From positions 3,968,001 to 4,032,000 of the forward strand of contig CAWICN010000001.1 of NCBI GenBank assembly GCA_963834725.1: a stretch of 64,000 nt of DNA. The letters run 5' to 3'. The DNA comes from PALSA-693 sp963834725. Its GTDB lineage: Bacteria > Actinomycetota > Acidimicrobiia > Acidimicrobiales > Palsa-688. The notes beneath the pieces are model-generated. The model was not told where the DNA came from. It worked only from the letters and a program-made list of their open reading frames with translations, and did not search any database. Within the stretch, counting starts at the first letter, position 1; every line of letters starts with the position of its first letter. Positions 51,528 through 60,604 of the stretch are shown piece by piece. A program made the position numbers and the translations under genes.

Positions 51528-53924
51528 TCAGGCGGCGGGTTCGGGTTCGGTGTCCGGTACCGAGAGCAATTCGTAGGCCGGGTTGAGCATGGCCAGACGC
51601 CGCCGGTGGTCGCCAACCGTTCCGACGAGGACGATCCGGGTGCCCGTGCGGATGCCGGCGATGGCTTTGCGGCCCACGAATATGGCGACGAGCTCGCCGC
51701 CACTGCCGTCGGTGACGGTGGCTTCAAGCGAGGGCGTCTCGAATGCGGGCTGGACGCGCACGGAGCGTATTCGCCCTGCGACGGTGGCGGGTTTGCGGTA
51801 TTGCAGTTCTGCGATGGGGGTCGCCCCGGGCACGCGCGTGAACTCAGGCCCGGATGGCGGTGTGGCTTGCTTGCGCATCGAGGTGTCGACGTCGCGCACT
51901 CGACTCAGAACTTTTTCGGCGGTGGCGATGTCGGCCACATTGAACGGCACCATGGTGGCGTTGACATGGGGGACCTGACCGAGGGCTTTGATGACCCGGT
52001 CGGCGTTCTTGCCGTGGAGGAGCACCGACCAGCTTCGTCGGTAGGCCCGAGTGGGTATGAGCACGCTCACCTCGGTCTGACCGTCCGCCGAGGCCCTCGA
52101 GGCGAGGTCGAGCGCGGCGCGGGCCAGGCGCCGGTCCGGCACTTCAACCACCTCCAGGGGCAGGCGGGTAAGGCCGAGCTCCGTCCAGCGCCGCATGATC
52201 GCCTCGGCTCGGCGGTCGTCGACGTTGAAGTGCACGGCGTACAGTTCGTCAGGATTCAAGTTGCGGGCGTACTGGATAGCCCGGGCGGTGGCCATGTCGA
52301 TGCGGTCCACCAGGACGATGGCGGTGTGGCGCCGCAAGACCGGAGCTTCGCATGCGGCCGCCGCCGCTCCTTCGGCGAGGACGGCGTCCTCGAGGCGGTA
52401 TTGGGCGTTGGTGCGGGTGAGCCCGTAGATGAGCACCGGCATGACCACCACCACTACCCAGGCGCCACGGGTGAACTCCGTGATCGCGAAGATCAGGACC
52501 ACGGAGAGGCAAACCACCGCCGCGATGGCATTGATGACCACACTGCGCTTCCACCCGGGTTCTTTGTGGCTCAGGTGATGCCTGGTCATGCCCGCTCCGG
52601 CCATGGTGAAACCGGTGAACACCCCGATGGCGTAGAGCGGGATCAACGACGCCACCTGAGCCCGGGTAGCCAGCAGCAAGGCGATCGAGGCCACCGCCAG
52701 GATGATGATCCCGTTGGAGAAGACCAGCCGGTGGCCCCGGACGGTGAGAGGCCGGGGCAGGAAGGAATCCTCGGCGACGAAGCTGACCAGGTATGGGAAC
52801 CCGGTGAAGCTGGTGTTGGCGGCCAGAATCAAGATCACAGCCGTCGCGGCCTGCAATAGCCCGTAGAGGAGGGATCCACCGGCGCTGTGCCCGTAGACCA
52901 GCCGGCCGATCTCCGAGACCACCGTCGGCGTTCCCGATCCGAAAGGCCGGGCGTGGGCCAGGGCGGACAGGATCGAGACCCCCAGGAACATCGACCCCAG
53001 GATGGTGCTCATGATCACCAGGGTGGTGCGAGCGTTCTTCGCTTGGGGTTCCCGAAACACGCTCACCCCGTTGGAGATGGCTTCGGTGCCGGTCATCGCC
53101 GACCCACCATTGGCGAAGCCCCGGGCCACATAGAACAGGGGCACCCCGAGCAGCAATCCTGTGCCTTCGTGGCCCAACTGGACCTGACCGGAAGCTAGGG
53201 GAACATGGCCCAGGTCGCCGGCCCCGGCTTTGGCCAGGCCGGCGAGGATCATCACCGCCATGTTGGCAATGAAGAAATAGGTGGGAATCGCGAAAAGCCT
53301 CCCGGCTTCTCTCAACCCGCGCAGGTTCCCGTAGGCGATGAGCACAACGAAGGCGATCGAGAGCGGAACCGCCACCGAACCGATGGAGGGGACAGCCGAG
53401 ATAATGGCATCGGTGCCAGCCGCGACCGACACCGCGACGGTGATGGTGTAGCTGATCAGCAAGGCGGCGCCGGCGATCTGGGCGACGTTCGGTCCGAAGT
53501 TCTCCCTGCTGACCACGTAGGAGCCGCCCGCCTTCGGGTAGGACTTGACCACCTCCCGGTAGCAGACCGTCACCACCGCCAACACCGCCAGGATGACCAG
53601 GGTGATCGGAGTGACCAGCCCGAACGCGGCCAACCCGCCAACCGGGATCAAGATCCGCAGGATCTGCTCGGTCGCGTACGCGGACGAAGACATCACATCC
53701 GATGACAGAACCGCCAGGGCGGTCGGCTTACCGAGCCGCTGCCCCGATAGTTGATCGCTGATCAGGGGCGGCCCGAGTAGCAATCTCTTGATCCGGTAGG
53801 GCCGCGACTCCGGCAGCAGTGTACCCGGAGCCCCGGCCACCGGGCGGCTCCAGCCGGGCAGGAGGGTTTCGCCGGCAGTGCCCCGTGCGTCGGTTTGCAG
53901 GTCGCCGGTGGCGGTACTCGACAC
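51528..53924 (-). CDS. KimA-like APC permease with C-terminal OB-like domain
   Basis: Membrane protein of about 798 residues. GTG 53924 is used, though GGAGG lies 17 bases upstream, so the start is uncertain. Twelve APC-fold helices from residue 50 to 500 (LAVLSSDVMSSSAYATEQILRIL is typical of the KUP/KimA branch; also GGSYVVSRENFGPNVAQIAGAALL). A USP-like cytoplasmic domain follows (ATARAIQYARNLNPDELYAVHFNVD). The last 85 residues (ATVAGRIRSVRVQPAFETPSLEATVTDG, VLVGTVGDHRRRLAMLNPAYELL) read as an OB fold, which in mycobacteria is encoded by a separate gene near ceoBC. A potassium-uptake role is supported by the adjacent TrkA pair. Confidence 0.8.
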   Translation of the reverse strand: MSSTATGDLQTDARGTAGETLLPGWSRPVAGAPGTLLPESRPYRIKRLLLGPPLISDQLSGQRLGKPTALAVLSSDVMSSSAYATEQILRILIPVGGLAAFGLVTPITLVILAVLAVVTVCYREVVKSYPKAGGSYVVSRENFGPNVAQIAGAALLISYTITVAVSVAAGTDAIISAVPSIGSVAVPLSIAFVVLIAYGNLRGLREAGRLFAIPTYFFIANMAVMILAGLAKAGAGDLGHVPLASGQVQLGHEGTGLLLGVPLFYVARGFANGGSAMTGTEAISNGVSVFREPQAKNARTTLVIMSTILGSMFLGVSILSALAHARPFGSGTPTVVSEIGRLVYGHSAGGSLLYGLLQAATAVILILAANTSFTGFPYLVSFVAEDSFLPRPLTVRGHRLVFSNGIIILAVASIALLLATRAQVASLIPLYAIGVFTGFTMAGAGMTRHHLSHKEPGWKRSVVINAIAAVVCLSVVLIFAITEFTRGAWVVVVVMPVLIYGLTRTNAQYRLEDAVLAEGAAAAACEAPVLRRHTAIVLVDRIDMATARAIQYARNLNPDELYAVHFNVDDRRAEAIMRRWTELGLTRLPLEVVEVPDRRLARAALDLASRASADGQTEVSVLIPTRAYRRSWSVLLHGKNADRVIKALGQVPHVNATMVPFNVADIATAEKVLSRVRDVDTSMRKQATPPSGPEFTRVPGATPIAELQYRKPATVAGRIRSVRVQPAFETPSLEATVTDGSGGELVAIFVGRKAIAGIRTGTRIVLVGTVGDHRRRLAMLNPAYELLSVPDTEPEPAA

Positions 53925-54255
53925 GTCGCTGATCGGCCCAACCTCCTTCGGTATCCGACCTGACAAAGGGTATCGGCCCGGGCGGAACGCGTGGAAGGCG
54001 ATGGACCCCCCCTGACGGCGCAGCCGGCCGCCGCAGAAACCGGCGGTGGCGCTGGTGCCGGCGCCCCGGCGCATGACGGCGCCACGCTCGTCCTGGACCA
54101 AACTGGTCCTGGCGGCCCCCTCCCTGTGGCCGTATCCCCGCTGTGGCCCCCATGCGATGGCCGAGCACCATCCTCCGCCGCCCTACGACGGCCCTACGAT
54201 GCCCGGCTGCCCGCCTGCGGCTACTGATGAAGACGAAGTGCCGGGCGCCAGGCCG
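53925..54255. other. Intergenic region, no gene seen
   Basis: About 330 bp between the permease start and the lipoprotein stop. It should hold the permease promoter. I looked for a c-di-AMP riboswitch, which controls some KimA genes, and did not recognise one. Confidence 0.45.
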
Positions 54256-54903
54256 CTAGAACGACGCGCCTCCGCTGCTCGAAGCCGCGGTGGTCGGAGG
54301 AGAGGAGGTCGCGGCGCCCCCGACGGTGGCCACGTGCCAGGTGCCGGCGGTGTCGACGACACCTTGACCGGTGATCTGACCAGGGCTCTTGTCATTTACC
54401 CAGGTGTACAGGGGCTTCCCCTGGTAGGTAACCTGGGTGCCCTCGGTCCGCATCAACGTACTCAGACCGGAGACGCCCGGCCCGGCGACGGGATGACTTT
54501 GCCCGGCTGGCAGCAGGAGAGGTGGCCAAAGTTGCAGACAGGCACCCGTGCAGGCGCTCGTCGTTGCCGTATCGCGGGTCGACGTATACAGCGCCATGCC
54601 CTTGGCGTTTACCAGAATCTTTCCGAACTTGGAATTGCTGGCAATCGCCACCGTCGGGCCTGACGCGGTTGACGCGCCGGCCGCAGAGACCGTCGTCGGT
54701 GGCGCGGCCGAGGCTGTCGTGGGCGCGGGCGCGGCACCGGCCGTCGTCCCTGGCGCTTGGGTTGCTGTCGAAGAGTGGCTTGATGATCCCCCGCAGGCTG
54801 CCAGGAGCAGCGCTCCGGCCGCGAGAAGGAGTGTGCCAGCGGTGACCGATGCCCGGTGGCGTCCTACCGAACGAGTCCTGTCATTGCTCCAATTGAACGA
54901 CAT
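54256..54903 (-). CDS. Lipoprotein with Yx(FWY)xxD repeats (COG4315-like)
   Basis: Exported lipoprotein of 215 residues. ATG at 54903 preceded by GGAGG. Lipobox LLLAACG (Cys about 43), a Ser/Thr/Ala linker, then the secreted-repeat domain: GKILVNAKGMALYTSTRDTATTSACTGACLQLWPPLL and GKPLYTWVNDKSPGQITGQGVVD; the second repeat fits the Yx(FWY)xxD signature. Role unknown. The last residues (SSSGGASF) and 27 coding bases are shared with the divergent lipoprotein downstream of its promoter. Confidence 0.85.
   Translation of the reverse strand: MSFNWSNDRTRSVGRHRASVTAGTLLLAAGALLLAACGGSSSHSSTATQAPGTTAGAAPAPTTASAAPPTTVSAAGASTASGPTVAIASNSKFGKILVNAKGMALYTSTRDTATTSACTGACLQLWPPLLLPAGQSHPVAGPGVSGLSTLMRTEGTQVTYQGKPLYTWVNDKSPGQITGQGVVDTAGTWHVATVGGAATSSPPTTAASSSGGASF
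54258..54284 (-). repeat. 27-bp inverted repeat, left arm (right arm 55298-55324)
   Basis: These 27 bases recur perfectly, in inverted orientation, at 55298-55324. Each copy is the 3' end of one of two divergent lipoprotein genes and encodes the same SSSGGASF-type tail. The arms enclose 1,013 bp. Confidence 0.9.
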
Positions 54904-55128
54904 CACACCTCCATTACTCACCGTCGTAGTACGAACAACGTGGCCGGTTGGATTGCCGGCTAGCCAGGTGAGACAGGCCTCCCATCATGCGCCGGGCGGT
55001 GCAGCCCGAGTCGGTGGTCTGGCTCTCGGCCAGGCAGAAGCCATCCTTTCGGCCCTCGCGTCCGTATTATGTCTGACACGAGATCCATATGGGACGCAGC
55101 TTCATGTGTCCTCATCGGAGGAAATCTG

Positions 55129-55326
55129 ATGACTGACAGTGGCCGCACTGTTCGGATGATGATGGGCGGGCTGGCTGTCGTCGCTGCCGCCGTCGGATTC
55201 GCGGCGTGCGGGAGCAGCTCCAAGACGGCGCCCAACGCCCCCGCCGGGCAATCTCCGGCTACGACTGTTGCGCCGGCGTCTCCTTCGACCACCTCGTCTT
55301 CGAGCAGCGGAGGCGCGTCGTTCTGA
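55129..55326 (+). CDS. Small lipoprotein, 65 residues, shares tail with neighbour
   Basis: Small exported protein. ATG at 55129 with GGAGG seven to eight bases upstream. Signal peptide with lipobox VGFAACG; the mature part is a 40-residue Pro/Ser/Thr stretch ending SSSSGGASF. It lacks the repeat domain of the divergent lipoprotein and looks like a minimised relative consisting of anchor and tail only. Function unknown. Confidence 0.65.
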   Translation: MTDSGRTVRMMMGGLAVVAAAVGFAACGSSSKTAPNAPAGQSPATTVAPASPSTTSSSSSGGASF

Positions 55327-55385
55327 TGCCCGAGATGCAGGCATGAAGTGGAGCACCGAATGGGCAGGAAACTTGTAGGGCCACG

Positions 55386-56684
55386 GTGCCAACCGTGATT
55401 GTGGCATCGCCTCGTGCGTCGACCCAGGCTGTGCAGTTGACTCAGGCTGGGCAATCCAGCCAGCCTGCGCAATCGACCCGGACAGTGCAATCGGCCCGGA
55501 CAGTGCAATCGGCCCGGACAGTGCAATCGGCCCGGACAGTGCAATCGGCCCGGACAGTGCAATCGGCCCGGACAGTGCAATCGGCCCGGACAGTGCAATC
55601 GGCCCGGACAGTGCATCGGAAGGTCTGCAGGGAGGTTTCGTCCCTCGTCTACCTCCCGGCCTTGCTGGTTCCGGCGTTCGCAGCACTCCTCATCGGGATC
55701 GGCTGGTCCAGTCGATGGGGCGGGGCAAACTTCGCCAGTTCGCTGACGACCCTTCAGTACGAGACAGTTGGTCCGCTCGCCCTTGTGATGATCGCGGCCT
55801 TCCTCACCGTGGAGCGGCTTCGTCCTGCGCAGCGGCGATCACTTGTTGCCCGCGGCCACCGCCATGATGTGCTCTTCTCCGTCTTCAACGCGCTCGTGGT
55901 CCTGCCCCTGGTGATCGCGCTCTCGCTCTCGTTCGGCGAGGTCGCCCGGAGAATCTTTCCGTGGGTCGTCCTTCCGAGGCTCGGCGCCGTCCCGCGCTGG
56001 GGTGCGATGGCACTGATCTTCATCGCGATGGACGGCTGCAACTGGTTCGTGCATCTCGCGAATCATCGGGTGCGAATGTTGTGGCGCTTTCACGAGCTTC
56101 ACCACTCTCAAGAAGACATGAATGTGCTCACGGTGTTCCGGACGCATCCACTCATTCACGTGTCTTACCTTCTGGCCCTGGTGCCCGGCCTGGTGTTGAT
56201 CGCCAACGGGGAACTGCCGACAATGCTGCTTGTCCTCTACGGCGCTGGTGTTGCGTTCGCACACTCCAACACCAACCTGAGCTTCGGACCGTTTGGTCGA
56301 GTCTTCGTCAGTCCCAACTACCACCGAATCCACCATCGACTGCGCGGTCCGCAAGACGTGAATCTCGGCTTCGTGCTTTCGATCTGGGACCAGTTTGCAC
56401 GTAGAGCTGTGTTTCCTACGGCCGAGACGATCAGAGCCGACACCGGGCTGCCAGGCCGACCCCTCAGGATCGAACAGGACCCGACGCGAGCGCATCATCT
56501 GACGGTCTTCATCGCTCAGCTGATCGGGCCGTTCCGACCGATGCAGCAGCCGACTGAGCTCCCCTCCGTCCGGGAGGGTCAACCCCGTCAACTTGACGAC
56601 GAGCGAACTCTGCCGGTCCTCCAGCCCGCATTGACATCGCGTCAATGGACGAGTTGGCGCGAGCATCTGATGGCAAGCCGGTGA
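55386..56684 (+). CDS. Fatty acid hydroxylase/sterol desaturase family protein
   Basis: Di-iron membrane hydroxylase of 432 residues, or about 360 without the repeat. The three histidine boxes are present: HLANH, HELHH and HRIHH. Five or so membrane helices. The first 80 residues are an 18-bp tandem array (SARTVQ units); the true start may lie after it since the array has no counterpart in the family. The C-terminal 50 residues are variable. First gene of an operon with DoxX and a methyltransferase, overlapping by four bases. Likely modifies lipids or carotenoids. Confidence 0.8.
   Translation: MPTVIVASPRASTQAVQLTQAGQSSQPAQSTRTVQSARTVQSARTVQSARTVQSARTVQSARTVQSARTVQSARTVHRKVCREVSSLVYLPALLVPAFAALLIGIGWSSRWGGANFASSLTTLQYETVGPLALVMIAAFLTVERLRPAQRRSLVARGHRHDVLFSVFNALVVLPLVIALSLSFGEVARRIFPWVVLPRLGAVPRWGAMALIFIAMDGCNWFVHLANHRVRMLWRFHELHHSQEDMNVLTVFRTHPLIHVSYLLALVPGLVLIANGELPTMLLVLYGAGVAFAHSNTNLSFGPFGRVFVSPNYHRIHHRLRGPQDVNLGFVLSIWDQFARRAVFPTAETIRADTGLPGRPLRIEQDPTRAHHLTVFIAQLIGPFRPMQQPTELPSVREGQPRQLDDERTLPVLQPALTSRQWTSWREHLMASR
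55483..55608. repeat. Seven perfect 18-bp tandem units
   Basis: CAGTGCAATCGGCCCGGA repeated seven times without change, flanked by one imperfect unit on each side. The unit length is a multiple of three, so copy-number change would keep the hydroxylase frame. Perfect identity implies recent expansion. Confidence 0.95.
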
Positions 56685-57256
56685 GCGTGACATCGCGCCC
56701 GGGGCAGGCCCCGGCCTGGTTGAGGATCATCTTCGGAACCAGGTCGAGCGGCCTCGCCGCGGATATCGCGCTCTTGGCGGCGCGCATCGCACTCGCCTGG
56801 ATCTTTATCTACTACGGGGCGGCGAAGCTCTTCGGTGCGTTCAAGGGACCCGGCCCGCACGGCATTCACCAGACAGCGATCTACTTCTCGCATTCGGCGC
56901 ATCTGCACCCTGGAACCTTCTTCGCCGTCCTCGGCGGGCTGATCGAGTTCGGTGGCGGGATCGCTATGGCTCTCGGCCTATTGGCCCGACTGGCCGGATT
57001 GGCATTGTTCGGTGACATGGTGGTCGCGATGATCACCATCACCTGGGCCACAGGAATCAATTCGACAACATCGCCGCCGGGCTACCAACTCAACATCGCG
57101 ATGGCCGTCCTGGCGCTGGTGGTCGCGTTGGTCGGTGCTGGTCGATTCAGCGCCGACGCCGTGATAGCGCGGCGACTTCGCTTAGGGGAGGTGGATTCCC
57201 CGAAGGGTGCCGTCGCGGGTGCGGGCGCGGATAGCGACCAGCGTGGTCATGTCTAG
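56681..57256 (+). CDS. DoxX-family membrane protein
   Basis: Membrane protein of 191 residues with four helices. GTG at 56681 in a GTGA overlap with the hydroxylase gene. DoxX features: LAARIALAWIFIYYGAAKLFGAF, GGLIEFGGGIAMALGLLARLAG and the helix LNIAMAVLALVVALVGAGRFS. The family is linked to redox or oxidative-stress functions. Overlaps the methyltransferase gene by eight bases. Confidence 0.82.
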   Translation: MSVTSRPGQAPAWLRIIFGTRSSGLAADIALLAARIALAWIFIYYGAAKLFGAFKGPGPHGIHQTAIYFSHSAHLHPGTFFAVLGGLIEFGGGIAMALGLLARLAGLALFGDMVVAMITITWATGINSTTSPPGYQLNIAMAVLALVVALVGAGRFSADAVIARRLRLGEVDSPKGAVAGAGADSDQRGHV

Positions 57257-57917
57257 GCATGCTGTAGGTGATCCGAGCACCCGGTCATCGGCCACCGCCG
57301 TGCCTCCGCACATCCAGAGGCTCTTCAGAATCTGTGCCAATCTGGTTGGAGCCGGCAGCGCAGTAGTCTTCTCCTACTCGTTCCTGCACTTCTACCTTCA
57401 GACACACCGCCTGATCGGCATCGTGTTCTTTGCCCAACAGACGCTGGTGGCGATCGCGTACCTGGTCCGGCGGCCCGCTCGATTTGTAACCCGGCGCCGG
57501 GATGACTGGCTCCTGGCATTTGGCGGGACATTCGCCGGCGTGCTATTCCGGCCCGAAGGCGCACATCCAGCCTGGGGGGTTCGGACTGGCCTCGTCCTGC
57601 AGCTCCTCGGTGTCGCGATCGTCGTGACATCGCTGCTGACCCTCGGACGTTCGTTCGGCTTCGCGGCTGCGGATCGAGGAGTGGTGCGGCGCGGTCCCTA
57701 TGCCGTCGTTCGGCATCCGATGTACCTGGCGTATCTTTTCCTTCAGTCGGGATACTTGTTGCAGAGCCTGTCCATACGCAACGCGGCCGTTCTGCTGTTC
57801 GGGTCTCTCTGCAACGTCGGCCGGGCTCTGGTCGAGGAGCGTCTGCTGGCAAGCAACCGGGAGTATGTGGCATATCGAGGTCACGTCCGCTGGCGAATGA
57901 TCCCGGGCGTCTGGTGA
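57249..57917 (+). CDS. Isoprenylcysteine/phospholipid methyltransferase-like membrane protein
   Basis: Integral membrane methyltransferase of 222 residues, ICMT/PEMT fold. ATG at 57249. Family motif near the C-terminus: RGPYAVVRHPMYLAYLFLQSGYLL, EERLL and YRGHVRWRMIPGVW. Uses S-adenosylmethionine. Third gene of the overlapping operon; perhaps it methylates the lipid product of the hydroxylase. Confidence 0.8.
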   Translation: MSRHAVGDPSTRSSATAVPPHIQRLFRICANLVGAGSAVVFSYSFLHFYLQTHRLIGIVFFAQQTLVAIAYLVRRPARFVTRRRDDWLLAFGGTFAGVLFRPEGAHPAWGVRTGLVLQLLGVAIVVTSLLTLGRSFGFAAADRGVVRRGPYAVVRHPMYLAYLFLQSGYLLQSLSIRNAAVLLFGSLCNVGRALVEERLLASNREYVAYRGHVRWRMIPGVW

Positions 57918-58017
57918 CCACCAGATAGCGTGAAGCGGGATAGCCGCGTCGCCCTGAGCCCGGCACAGGACGTTGCGTGGCCCTGAGCCCGATAGAGAGC
58001 GGAGTGGTGGTTGGAGG

Positions 58018-59295
58018 ATGGCTGAGAATCAGATACCTGGCACGGATATCCCCGCTCCTCCGATCTTGCAAGGGCTTCGGGTCCTTGACCTGACGGACGA
58101 GCGGGGCGCATTTTGCGGGCGGATGTTCGCTGAGCTCGGCGCGGACGTCATCAAGGTGGAACCGATCGGCGGTTGCCCGAGCCGGCGCATCGATCCCTTT
58201 CTCGACGGTGTTCCCGGACCGGACCGGAGTGAGTACTTCATTGCTTATCAAGCCGGCAAGCGGTCGATCACGCTTAATCTCGATCACGCCGACGGATGTC
58301 GGGCGTTGGTGGACCTGGCGTCCACGTCCGACTTCGTGGTCGAGTCGTCAGGCCACACCTACTTCGAAGAGCGAGGTATCGGGTATCCGGCCTTGTCGGA
58401 AATCAATCCGGCCATCATCTATACGAGCATCACCGCGTTCGGCGACCGCGGTCCGGCGGCCGGGTGGACGGCGGCGGACATCACCTTGTGGGGCGCCGGC
58501 GGCATGATGTACCTGACCGGGCTTCCGGGCCGGCCTCCCGTTCAGATCAGTGTCCCTCAGGCCTATCTGCACGCCGGTGCCGAGGCGGCGACCGCCAGCA
58601 TGCTCGCCTACTTCGCCCGGCTCGCCGACGGCAAGGGCCAGCGGGTCGTCGTCGATACCCAGGCGTGCGTGGTCTGGACGCTGATGAACGAACAGGCCTA
58701 TCCGCTGCTCCACGGGAATTTCCTGACCCGCAGTGGCGGCATGGTGGGATCAGGAGATCTGGCCCGCAGGTTGATCTTCGATGTGGCCGATGGTCAAGTG
58801 TCCGCCCTCATGGCGGGCGAGTCGGCCCGGCTGGTGGTGGAGTGGATGGCCGAGGAAGGCGCAGCCCCACCCTGGCTGCTGGCGGTCGATTGGACCACCT
58901 TCGCACCGTCGCGCCTGATGGGCGGCGATGCCGAACTGCTGGAGTCGATGCACCGCAGCGATGCCGCGATCGAGGCCTGGTTGCGAACGAAGACGAAGGT
59001 GGAGTTGTACGAAGGCGCCATCAAGCGACGGATCCTTCTCGCGCCAGTGTCGACGGTAAAAGACATTTGTGAGGATGAGCAGCTGGCGGCCCGAAACTAC
59101 TTCCGGACCGTCTTCCATCCCGCGGTTGGAAAAGACCTCACCCTCCCCGGCGGATTCGTCACGTACAGCGAGACACCGACGCGGTCACCCCGGCCGGCAC
59201 CGCGGCTCGGGGAGCACAATGTCGAGGTTTACGTCGACCTGTTGGGCTATAGCCTCGACAGGGTCCGGCTCATGTACGCGACCGGCGTGATCTAG
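58018..59295 (+). CDS. Class III CoA-transferase (CaiB/BaiF), subunit 1
   Basis: Formyl-CoA transferase-fold enzyme of 425 residues moving CoA between carboxylic acids. ATG at 58018. Features: LRVLDLTDERGAFCGRMFAELGADVIKVEP and QAGKRSITLNLDHADGCRALVDLA. The position of the catalytic Asp in well-studied members (after NLDHADG) is not certain here. It precedes a second CoA-transferase by 19 bases; paired divergent copies are typical of heteromeric enzymes such as benzylsuccinate CoA-transferase. Substrate unknown. Confidence 0.85.
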   Translation: MAENQIPGTDIPAPPILQGLRVLDLTDERGAFCGRMFAELGADVIKVEPIGGCPSRRIDPFLDGVPGPDRSEYFIAYQAGKRSITLNLDHADGCRALVDLASTSDFVVESSGHTYFEERGIGYPALSEINPAIIYTSITAFGDRGPAAGWTAADITLWGAGGMMYLTGLPGRPPVQISVPQAYLHAGAEAATASMLAYFARLADGKGQRVVVDTQACVVWTLMNEQAYPLLHGNFLTRSGGMVGSGDLARRLIFDVADGQVSALMAGESARLVVEWMAEEGAAPPWLLAVDWTTFAPSRLMGGDAELLESMHRSDAAIEAWLRTKTKVELYEGAIKRRILLAPVSTVKDICEDEQLAARNYFRTVFHPAVGKDLTLPGGFVTYSETPTRSPRPAPRLGEHNVEVYVDLLGYSLDRVRLMYATGVI

Positions 59296-59314
59296 GCGGT
59301 CCGAGGGAGGATCG

Positions 59315-60574
59315 ATGGTCACCCGGACAACCGGTCCGGAGAACCAGGAGGAGCACCCAGTGGGTCAGCTAGCGATGCAGGGAGTGTCGGTCCTGGATTT
59401 CACGTGGTTCGGCGTCGGCCCGATCGCGACCAAGTATTTAGCCGACAACGGCGCGACTGTGGTCAAGATCGAGTCTATCGCCCGGCCTGACGGATTGCGG
59501 TTGACGGCACCGTGGAAGGACGCCCGCCCCGACATCAACAGCAGCCAATTCTTCGGGAGCTACAACTCCTCGAAGAAGAGCGTGATGCTCGATATGAATC
59601 AGCCAGAGGCCCGCGACATCGTGCGCCGCCTGGTACCGCACTTCGATGTCGTCGCCAACAGCTATACACCCGGCATCATGCCGAAGTGGGGGCTTGGCTA
59701 CGACGACCTCCGCCAGATCCGATCGGACGTCATCGTGATGTCGACGTGCATGCAGGGCCAGACCGGCCCGCACGCGCAGTACCGGGGTTTCGGCCAACTG
59801 ATGGCGGCCCTGTCAGGTTTTTACTATCTGGCGGGGTACTCGGAGCGTGAGATCGCTCCGCCTTATGGGGCCTACACGGACTTTGTGGTGCCCAGGATGG
59901 CGGCCTTCGCCCTGTTGGCGGCCCTGGACTATCGGCGCCGGACCGGGCGAGGGCAGCACCTCGACATCTCGCAGTACGAGGCCGCGATCAACTTTCTCGC
60001 GCCGGCGATAATCGACTTCGCGTCGTCCGGGACGGTGATGCACGCGCAGGGAAACTCCTCCAACCGGTACGCACCGCACGGTGCCTACCGCTGCGCCGAC
60101 GAGGAGGAGGGCGAGCGCTGGATCACGATCGCAGTTGCTGACGATCGACAGTGGCTCGACCTGTTGGCAGTGCTCGGGGCGTCGCCCGGTGATCCCCGGT
60201 TTGCCACCATGATCCGGCGACTCGAGCTCTCTGAGGATCTGGACGGCTATGTCCAGGGCCTGGTCGCGGGATGGAAGGCCGGCGAACTGACCGCCGCCCT
60301 CCAGGCGGTCGGGCTCGCCGCCTATCCGGTGCAGAACTGTCTCGACCTTCACTCCGATGAGAACCTGCTCGCCAACGAGTTCTGGCACTGGCTCGACCAA
60401 CGGGATGCGGGTCCGATGCCTTACGAGGGCCTCTCCTATCGCCTCGAGCGAACCGGGAGCCATCAGACCGCGGCACCGAGCATCGGTCAGGACACCGACG
60501 AGGTCCTCGGCGACCTTCTGGGGATGACAGCGGACGACACCGCCCGCCTGCGCGACACCGGGGTGATCGGGTGA
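59315..60574 (+). CDS. Class III CoA-transferase (CaiB/BaiF), subunit 2
   Basis: Partner of 419 residues. ATG 59315 with GGAGG close upstream. Conserved blocks: VSVLDFTWFGVGPIATKYLADNGATVVKIE, DMNQPEARDIVRRLVPHFDVVANSYTPGIMPKWGLGYDDL, MSTCMQGQTGPHAQYRGFGQLMAAL. Similarity to subunit 1 is low, as expected for alpha/beta partners. The two-gene operon faces the ThDP enzyme block on the other strand. Confidence 0.86.
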   Translation: MVTRTTGPENQEEHPVGQLAMQGVSVLDFTWFGVGPIATKYLADNGATVVKIESIARPDGLRLTAPWKDARPDINSSQFFGSYNSSKKSVMLDMNQPEARDIVRRLVPHFDVVANSYTPGIMPKWGLGYDDLRQIRSDVIVMSTCMQGQTGPHAQYRGFGQLMAALSGFYYLAGYSEREIAPPYGAYTDFVVPRMAAFALLAALDYRRRTGRGQHLDISQYEAAINFLAPAIIDFASSGTVMHAQGNSSNRYAPHGAYRCADEEEGERWITIAVADDRQWLDLLAVLGASPGDPRFATMIRRLELSEDLDGYVQGLVAGWKAGELTAALQAVGLAAYPVQNCLDLHSDENLLANEFWHWLDQRDAGPMPYEGLSYRLERTGSHQTAAPSIGQDTDEVLGDLLGMTADDTARLRDTGVIG

Positions 60575-60604
60575 TAGGGATGGGCCGGGCGGAAGTAGTC
60601 CTCG

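Noticed and set aside
53925..54255. c-di-AMP riboswitch upstream of the KimA-like gene
   Set aside because: The conserved ydaO-type sequence blocks could not be recognised on the minus strand.
55483..55608. 18-bp array as a CRISPR
   Set aside because: Units are contiguous with no spacers and lie within an open frame.
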